From NCBI GenBank assembly GCA_013396915.1, contig VWZL01005146.1, positions 62,001 through 126,000 on the forward strand: DNA of 64,000 bases, given 5' to 3'. Positions 56,254-64,000 of this stretch are shown here, piece by piece. A program made the translations under genes and the position numbers. Below the pieces are notes generated by a model. The model did no database searches and was not told the origin of the DNA. It worked only from the letters and a program-made list of their open reading frames with translations. This DNA is from Stercorarius parasiticus (Eukaryota > Chordata > Aves > Charadriiformes > Stercorariidae). Position 1 is the first letter of the stretch. Each line of letters begins with the position of its first letter.

Positions 56254-58433
56254 GGTATCTTTCAAATACGGCATTTCATCTTTGAAATGCAGAAAACCTG
56301 CACCTTATCATATTTTACACAGCTAAGGATAATCTCATAGCTGCACCCTCAACAGCTGGAATCTGCGCTCAGATCTGCGCTAGCTGCGTCACCCATTTTC
56401 CTAGCTTCCATCCACACGTGGTTACAACAAACTGCCTGTGATCAAGCTTCCCTACTGATTTCAACAGTTTATCATAAAATACCAGAGTATGAGAACCACT
56501 GGGAAACATGAGGAATTTAAGTGGATCTTTCTCAGGTCAGTTAGAAGTGGCGTGGTTGCTGGAGGTGGTGGACTGCATGGAAAACCTGCCCATCAGGGCA
56601 CAGCTACCAGCATCTGGTGGGAGTGGACCTTCTGAAGGCTTTCTGGCTCTGTCAATGTCCTTTTGATTGGTGACTTTTGCCCCTTGCTAAGGGGGAAGGT
56701 GGAGTGATGAACAAGTGGTTCTTACAGTTCATAAACTCTGCATAGGGTCCAGCACGTATGTCTGGCATACCACGTACCTGTTCTTCCTGGGGCTGGCTGT
56801 ATCTGATGCTGACATCAGTTTATTTGCCCTCACCTTGGCGTGTGAGTGAGATCATGTCTTTGCAGCTGAAGAAGACCCAGGTTGAGATAGTCCTCAACAA
56901 ACCTTCCTGAGCATGCGCTCGGTGCTGACAGCCTGTCCGGCAATGCCCATGAGCCATTACTGTTGGGACAAGATTAATTAAATACAAGGTTGCTTTAAGT
57001 TTAGCATATCACTAAGCCTGGATAAAAGCCATGTTTCTTTTCCCTTTCTGAAGAATTGCTAAGGCTCCTCCACACCCTTAAGACACTCAGAATTGTAATT
57101 ATTTGGGGAGGAAAAGATGAAATACTTTTATATCATGTTTTCATTGCTTTCAAGAAAACCTTACATGTCATGGCTTTGCCTTGAATATTCTTCTTTTGAT
57201 GTAGGAAAGAAAGGTAACATCATACTTGAACTCTTTTCATGGATGAATGAAATATATACTGAATTTGTGTCAGGAACAAACATTTCTCCCCTTCTTTCTT
57301 GCCTCACCAATTAATTTTGCAATGAAATGACAACATTGTCCTTATTAAAATTTCTAAGTTTGTAGCACAGACTTTTTTACAACTAAAAGTGTGAGTTAAA
57401 ATAAACGTATCTTGACTTGATCACTGTCTCCTATATATTTGAAAAGATAGTCTATGAAGATACTCACTGAACCAAAAGTATGTAATGAGCCATAGATCTC
57501 TCAAAGTTATTTATCCCCTAGTCTAGAATCTGGAAATTAGTCCAAATTAGGAAACACTTAGATACACCATGTAAACAGGTAGTAAGCACGACGTTCTGTA
57601 CTGACCTTTTAAGGTTCACATATTGCTCAGTATTTTCTTACTCAAGAAGCAATGTTCAGCTGTCTCAGCTCTTGCAATGAGGTAGCAAATCTCAGTTGAC
57701 AACCACGAATGCAATTGCAACTCCAATTTCCTTGAAGTCCAGGTTTTGACCCCACAAGACTGATTTTCTATGTCACAAGTAAACCAAGTGATAATTTGAT
57801 GTTAAATGTATGAAGGCAGTGTTAGAATTTTTTTAAAAATGAAAATGTGTTATTAAATAGCGTAAGTATCAAGAAAAAAACTGTGTTTCAACTAATCACA
57901 GAAATAAAGTTCAGCTAATGTTTAAAATGTTATTGCACATTGACTGCCTTTTAAAGCAAAAAAGTAGGGAGTGGGTTACATAGCAGTTTTCATTTGAGTA
58001 GACAGCAGTGATTTTTATGGTGGAGAAGACAAACAGAAAACCTATCTCAGGTATCTCGGGAGAGGACTGGCCAGCCTATTAATAAATAAAAATACTGGCA
58101 AAGTATTTCCCAGCACGGTAGAATTATTTTCTTGTTTTCCCCACATCCTATCTTGAGAATAAACAACAGGCAACAAGAATGACATTTTTAAAACTATTCA
58201 GTGTTCATGTTTTGAACATACCAAACTTCTGAATGTTAGAATTAAAATGCATGCATGTATACATACATAGATGTTCTTAAGAGTAAAAATAGAGCGCAAA
58301 ATTAAAGCATGACACACTATGCAGCCACTGGGCAATTTTAGGAGAAGGAACAAACAAGATCCCTGATTTTTATTCCATTTATCCTAAAATATGAGCAACA
58401 TGTCATGATTTTTTGCTCTGGTTGCTTGGTTAT
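56254..58433. other. Non-coding stretch
   Basis: Unique AT-rich sequence without supported genes or repeats. Confidence 0.5.
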
Positions 58434-58471
58434 TGTTGTCTTCTTTTACTACTGTTGTTTTCTTTTGCTAC
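58434..58471. repeat. 19-bp imperfect tandem duplication
   Basis: TGTTGTCTTCTTTTACTAC (58434-58452) is followed directly by TGTTGTTTTCTTTTGCTAC (58453-58471), identical at 17 of 19 positions. Confidence 0.85.
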
Positions 58472-58737
58472 TTTCACATTTCATTCATTAATAGGTATTA
58501 GTCTACATTTTGTTCCTTTTGGTTTTTTAAGCTAGGCAATGTAGATCATTGTAAAAATAAGACCTATTTGAAAAGAAATGTGCTGTTTTAAGTCAGAAAT
58601 TCAAGAGGGTTCGAGTAATGGTCTCCAGGTAGCGAATTCCAAATTTTTCTGCCTGCCCTCTATGAAAAGTTAGTTGTTGCTGCTTTCTCCTTTCCCAGCT
58701 GTCAGACAATAGGAACTTAGAACAGTAAAAATGCAGG

Positions 58738-59120
58738 CTAAATACTCCTGAGAGTGCTTGAGAGAAAAACAAGCCATGTCTCGAATGGAAAGCTTAAAAA
58801 GACATTTTTTAATGGCAGAGATTTTGCAGAAAGTTTACTCTTATAAGCCAATGGTTCAGTAGCGTTTTCAAGATCAGGAAATCCTTTCTCTACAATGGAT
58901 ACTTTGTCATGCCAACAGACGGATCCAAAATTGCGTTGTGACTCATTCAGAAGGCATTCAAACATTTTTATTTTCTTCAAATGTCTGGAGTTTGAATCAT
59001 CCGAATCTCCATCAAAAGAAGGAGCAAGCGAGCACTTTCTCCTTTCAGATGGGATGTTTTGAGGAGAGGCAGTGCCTTTCACCGGCCAGCGTGGACACGT
59101 GTGGCACTCAAAGATCGGTA
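58738..59120 (-). other. Open frame with protein-like composition, unsupported
   Basis: The minus strand is open for about 128 codons from an upstream TGA near 59120 to a stop at 58738. The peptide is not biased in composition and reads like protein: a polar part (RRKCSLAPSFDGDSDDSNS), a KKIKMFECLLNESQRN stretch and a hydrophobic end. No domain, start codon in good context or clear acceptor is present. By rough count several frames of this length are expected by chance in the window. It could be the last exon of an unknown gene. Confidence 0.15.
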
Positions 59121-61605
59121 ATAGCAGTCACCGGTGTTTGCAATATCCCGGGGGCTGAGGGGCTGCTTACCAACTTGTCTCTACAGATTTTTCCCTCTAA
59201 TAGAGCCTTTCAAAGAACAAAAGTACTTTGGCTGTTGTATGGTATGTGCACATCATCATGACTTTGTACAAGCAATGTACCGTTGCAATTAATCTGTTTA
59301 GACAAGTTCCTCATCTGATTCACAGCTTAAGTAATATAACCTGAAAAGGTTTTCATGGGGTTTTATTAATTTCCGGTGTTACTTCTATTCAAGTATTGCT
59401 GATGTGAAACTTTTTGGATGAACACAGGAACAGCAAAGATCTTCATCACTGACATTCACAAAACTCCACAAAATTGCTTTCAAAAGTGATTTTATTCTCT
59501 GGTACACTGTATATTCTAGAAAGCACCAATAATGAGTTCACAGGGTGTTTAAAGAATTAGTGCACAGATAGTTTAAGTCAATGTTCAGTTGTGAAATCTC
59601 ATTAATAATCTGTGAGGATTTTTTTATTTCCTGAGCAAATCTATCATGTTTAGTTTATTTGTTTTGATTATCTGCTGCACTGTTCATTACTGAGCACTTT
59701 TCATTTGTGAGTAGTGGAAAACGGAGCCATAGGCAGAGAAAGTTAGTTTTGGCATCTTCTTCTCCCTTTTTCTTTTATCTGAGAGTGATAGGGTTTTCAT
59801 CATAAACTTAAGTAATTGCTGTATACAATTAATTTAAAATGGCTATTAGAAGTACTAGACAGGGTAAAGGATCAAAAATTTTGCCTTTTCAAACAAGTGT
59901 AAACCATGCTATGCCATTTGCTGATCAGGAACAAGGGCATCACGTCACAGGGAAAAACTAGTCAGCTCACACAGTTTGAACCAAATCAGTATTGAAGTGG
60001 CTGGTAGAGTTATTAATGGCACGTAGTTAACCAGCGATCACAGGATCAATATTGATAATACAACTAATACACTCCAGTACCAGGCATTTATGAAATGGTA
60101 ATAAACACCTTCCTACACCCATTTCTAGCACGGTTGTGGTTAGTGCTGTTTCCCCCCCAGGGTCTCACCGCCAGCTGCAAATCTTCACGCTTCTTTATAG
60201 ACCATCCACCTCCTCCAAAACTTACAAGAACTGTTACTAATCAAGAACTGTGAAATATCTAGGTTCTTGCTTACAAGCCACGCAAATTAATTCAGTTGTT
60301 ACAATTTATTCACCTAGCCGTCACTGGAACAAAATGCAACACCTCAAATTTAAGACTCTGATCCTACAGGCTCCTACAAGCCCCTGTAGGACTGCCTGAG
60401 TTTACCACGAGGACCAGTTCCATTCACTCACTGACAAACAGAGAATAATGAGAGTAAAGGGAACTTATGAATGTATGCTAGATTGATACCTGATGTCTTA
60501 AAAGTTGGTGTATTGAAACAGATGTATTCAACAGGTTCCTTTCAACTTGTTGATTACTTTGACTTTATTTTAATGATAATTCAATTTTTTGTCTCTTCAT
60601 TGCAACAGTGGTTCAGCAGCTATTTGCTACAAGCTTTACAAACTATTTAAAATTATCTGGAATTACACCATGTAGTTTTATTTTTATTTTTCAAAAAGTA
60701 GGTTGAATATTTGATTGGAAACAAGTCAGTTCACAAAGTTTTAATACACACACAGTTTAATCTTTAATGAGGAAGTATATTAAAAAGAAAAACAAAACAG
60801 CTGCTTGCACAGCCTGGGAGCTAGTATTTTCAAACTCACCAGTGGAACAAAAATTCGTACCTGAGATTCCAAGCCTCATCTTTTCAAGATTTCCAAGCAC
60901 TCAGCCTTAAAAAGCCTTATGAATAGGAAGTACAGGCTCTGCACATCCTGAATAACTGCTTCTGACTTTTGCAAAGCAGACACTCAAATGCTGGGAAGAT
61001 TGGTATATGCAGTTGTCGGTTAATTGAACACATATACCACGGCCCGTATACCATGCATCAGTCTGTGATGTTCCACAAATGGCATGTAGCAAGATTTTTG
61101 AGCTGCTAAATATGTAATTCCATATTTTGACATCTAAAATTAGAAAAAAAAATTTGCAATTTCTTTCAATTATAATGGGCTTTAAAAAAAACCTTAATCT
61201 CCACAGAGTAGTTCTACCACATTTGTTTCACCATCAGCTAGAACTTTACAGAAAAACGCTCTACCTTTTTCTACATCAGGCTATTAATCCAGCAGAATTA
61301 CCTTCTCAGATTTAGAGATGTATGTGCAATATAATATTTTCAGTCTTTGTTCACCTCTGTTCAGAGCTGGAACGGATCTATATGAGAACTGCCAACTGGA
61401 AAAATACTGGTAGGACAACAGATTTGCCAAGGGCTGGATTACACCATGCAACCATAAAACCCCCAGGAGCATGTTTTAACCACTCTTTCGGGAATAATTT
61501 TTACTTGTCTACTGTAGCAAGTCTTATTAAATATAGAGCTATTTCAACCACAGCCTTTACTGACACTCACCAGGAGCAGTCAGTGACATTTTAGGGTAGA
61601 TCGTG
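59121..61605. other. Non-coding stretch
   Basis: There is a 9-bp perfect hairpin at 60362-60391 (TCCTACAGG, 12-base loop, CCTGTAGGA), inside ctgatcc..gcctgag words that faintly recall the 14.1 kb hairpin family. Nothing else is recognised. Confidence 0.45.
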
Positions 61606-61672
61606 ACTGTGGGCAAAATCCTGGCCTCAGTCTCTCTCTCTGGAATGCCTTTGACTCCAGTGGACAGCAGAC
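61606..61672. repeat. Possible old foldback-family copy
   Basis: gtgggcaaaatcctggcctc near 61608 and ctttgactccagtgga near 61650 resemble gggccaaatcctggcctca and attgacttcagtgg of the interspersed families noted at 14.1 and 43.8 kb. Heavily diverged. Confidence 0.35.
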
Positions 61673-61761
61673 AAAAGATGGTTTGAATCTAATTGTTATT
61701 TTGGGGAAAAAAAAATATTTCAGAACTATTAAATGGCAAAGTGGATTGACTTTGGCTTGAC

Positions 61762-62520
61762 TTGGCCAATGCTGATGGAATGAGCTTCAACAAGGCCACG
61801 TGCCAGGTCCTGCACTTGGGCCACAACAACCCCATGCATCGCTACAGGCTTGGGGAAGTGTGGCTGGAGAGCTGCCTGGCAGAAAAGGACCTGGGGGTTC
61901 TAATTGACAAGCAGCTGAATATGAGCCAGCAGCGTGCCCAGGTGGCCAAGAAAGCCAATGGCATCCTGGCTTGTATTAGAAATAGTGTGACCAGCAGAAG
62001 TAGGGAGGTGATTGTCCCCCTGTACTCAGCACTGGTGGGGCCACACCTTGAGTATTGTGTCCAATTTTGGGCACCTCAATACGAGAGAGATATCGAGGTG
62101 CTGGGGCGAGTGTGGAGGAGGGCAACGAAGCTGGTGAAGGGCCTGCAGAATAAATCTTATGAGGAGCGACTGAAGGAGCTGGGACTGTTTAGTTTGAGGA
62201 AGAGGAGGCTGAGGGGAGACCTCATCACTCTCTACAACTACTTGAAAGGACACTGTAGAGAGGCTGGTGCTGGTCTCTTCTCACAGGTAATTAGTGACAG
62301 GACAAGAGGGAATGGCTTCAAGCTGCAACGGGGTAGGTTTAGACTGGACATTAGGAAAAAATTCTTCACAGAAGGAGTGGTCAGACACTGGAATAGGCTG
62401 CCCAGGGAGGTGGTGGAGTCACCATCCCTGAATGTGTTCAAGAGTCGTTTAGATGTGGTGTTAGGGGATATGGTGCAGGGGAGAAGTTTGTCGAGTGGGG
62501 TTGATGGTTGGACTCAATGA
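61762..62520 (+). pseudogene. CR1 ORF2 reverse transcriptase, C-terminal 250 residues
   Basis: The frame is open for 252 codons to TGA at 62518-62520, with the CR1 blocks in order: [93 protein letters not shown] and [18 protein letters not shown]. The endonuclease and the catalytic YxDD-type region lie upstream of the truncation point, so the product would be inactive. The absence of any stop in 750 bases points to a fairly recent insertion. It is not a host gene. Confidence 0.92.
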
Positions 62521-62567
62521 TCCCAAGGGTCTTTTCCAACCTAAATGATTCTATGATTCTATTCTAT
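61764..62567 (+). mobile_element. CR1 LINE, 5'-truncated, frame intact
   Basis: The copy starts within the coding region just past the RT catalytic core (fnka.[14 protein letters not shown] block) and runs through the 3' UTR to ATGATTCTATGATTCTATTC. The end here (gttggactcaatgatcccaa, then gggtcttttccaacc) differs from the other two long copies (..gatgatct.. type), so it belongs to a different CR1 subfamily. No target-site duplication is obvious. Confidence 0.97.
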
Positions 62568-64000
62568 CACATTTTTGCTTCAGATGCTGGTGTCAACCAG
62601 CACCAGGCAGCATTTTAACTTTCAAAGGAAAGTTACAGCCAATAAAAGTCACTACTACCTGCCACTAACTGGCAGAGAAAACTGGCCATTTCCACAGTAT
62701 TAGGGCAGATGTTTTCCATTGTGTGCACTTGCAGCCCATACTGTTATGAATACTCATGCAGCAGTGGATTGAAGCTTGACTCATTGAATTGAACTGTGAA
62801 ACACAAACTTCCCTGGAACAGGATATCCATTAATATGCCGGTCCATCTTAGACAGCCTATGAATGGCTGTCGCAGCACAATAAAGTTACTTTGAATAAAA
62901 AACAATTAACTTCTAAACCCTGCCCCAGTGGAAACTAACCATGAAGTCTACACAATAGTAAAGCAAACAAACAGAACCTACTGGGAAGGAGCTTAGGCTA
63001 TCACAGTAATCCATGTCACATATTTTCCTTGCTATCAGCGCTATGGACCCATGAAAAAGAAAGAAAACATGATTAATGCCTCTCTGCAGTCCACCAGTCA
63101 CTAGGTACCAGACTGTCCTTCTGTGCCTGTTGGCTGCTGGCACAGGCTGGAGCCAAAGTCGGGATTATCTCAGCTATAGCAGAAGAAAACCAACCATCCC
63201 ACCGAAGGAAGGAAAAATACAGTCTGCATTATCTCTGCTCATCCTCCCCCGGTCTCTCTAGCTTAGTCAAGAAAAGTTCAATGCTAACACAATATGCAAC
63301 GCAGAAGAATATTTTTTTATTTGAAGCAAAATGTGTGATGAACATACCCGAGTGTAGTTCAAGACAAAAAGCCCAGGAGCATTACTACTAAAATGCTCCT
63401 CCAAGGGGGTCACATGGGATTCTGCTATTCTAAAATCAGTTTTACGTGGTATGAAGACCCGTATGGTAATGACCAGGAAGCTAAGAGGCTAACTTTTCAA
63501 GCTCTTTGCTCAACAGGAAATGTTTAATGCAACACATTTACATTTACTGTTTTGCTGCTAACAAGAGTGAGCTCTCTCCTACAAGAAGACATTGGCAGTT
63601 TCTTTGGCCAAAAGACACATGACAGCAATTGCCTTCAAGTACTCCAGATGGCCCAGTGACTCCTGTTGACTTACCAGTCCTCCCAGCTTTAGTGTTATTC
63701 AAAACAGACTTTGCTAGGGATGCAGAATGGGAGACAGGGAGTGAGTGTCCATCCAGATCCAGCACAAAGCATCTCTTCTGAGCTCTGATACCAGCACAGG
63801 CAACTGACAAGAGGTTTTCAGCTTTAGAGAGAGTAAGAAGATAACCAGAGGACTAAGAAAAATCAAAAGCAATTACTCATAAACCTGTAATCAGTCATTT
63901 ACAGAATGAGATGTTCATGGGAAAAGTTACCTTTCACTGAACACTTGTCATGCATTTTAATCAAGCTCTTATTTTAGAAGTCCTGTCAGACCGTTTCAGA
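62568..64000. other. Non-coding stretch
   Basis: There is a 9-bp perfect hairpin at 63375-63400 (AGGAGCATT, 8-base loop, AATGCTCCT). A plus frame near 63.08 kb begins with a hydrophobic, signal-peptide-like run (VLLCLLAAGTGWS) but has no splice support. Nothing else is recognised. Confidence 0.5.

Noticed and set aside
63076..63261. Plus frame with a signal-peptide-like start
   Set aside because: Short, no transcript signals, and a 76-codon minus-strand frame overlaps its first part. Hydrophobic runs are common by chance in such DNA.
1..64000. tRNA, rRNA, CRISPR arrays or bacterial-type operons
   Set aside because: None seen on either strand; the window is vertebrate nuclear DNA.

Overview
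This is vertebrate, almost certainly bird, nuclear DNA. The three long retroelement pieces are CR1 non-LTR retrotransposons with the typical avian CR1 3' end (a 'ggttggact' or 'ggttggaactagatgat' type end followed by tandem ATTCTATG units). CR1 is sparse (three long pieces and a few tails in 64 kb) and the rest is AT-rich, mostly unique, non-coding sequence, as expected of a gene-poor avian macrochromosome region. A 662-base run of N inside the first CR1 shows that this is a draft assembly. The species cannot be told from the sequence, and no bacterial-type operon, CRISPR array, tRNA or rRNA is present.

Layout. 1-420: a block with a TATA box and splice-like ends, possibly a piece of an old LTR. 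3.06-4.84 kb: CR1 on the plus strand, interrupted by the gap. 8.5 and 10.7 kb: short CR1 tails. 14.1 kb: an interspersed hairpin element of a type I recognise from reptile and bird genomes. 15-31 kb: mostly unique sequence with simple repeats, including a GATA/GACA array at 31.4 kb. 32.24-32.34 kb (minus): the best candidate coding exon. 37.99-38.12 kb (minus): a possible start-codon exon that would splice to it in frame. 38.9-39.6 kb: an unexplained, more GC-rich block. 40.8 kb: a possible ancient CR1 tail. 41.1-41.73 kb: CR1 on the minus strand. It abuts a strong CpG island (about 41.74-42.31 kb) that carries a near-perfect CTCF motif and GC boxes and is the likeliest promoter or insulator in the window. 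43.8-44.6 kb: an old repeat copy followed by a moderately GC-rich block that could be a conserved regulatory element. 45-61 kb: unique sequence with several weak exon candidates (49.4, 51.8, 56.0 and 58.9 kb) and small duplications. 61.76-62.57 kb: a 5'-truncated CR1 whose reverse-transcriptase C-terminal frame is still open.

How the parts may work together is inference only. A gene transcribed leftwards could use the island at 42 kb or an unseen promoter, with exons at 38.0 and 32.3 kb. A gene running right from the island could use the candidates at 49-56 kb. I recognise no named protein-coding gene apart from the CR1 reverse transcriptase. By a rough count, about one chance ORF of 160 codons or more is expected in a window of this size and composition, so ORF length alone is not treated as evidence.
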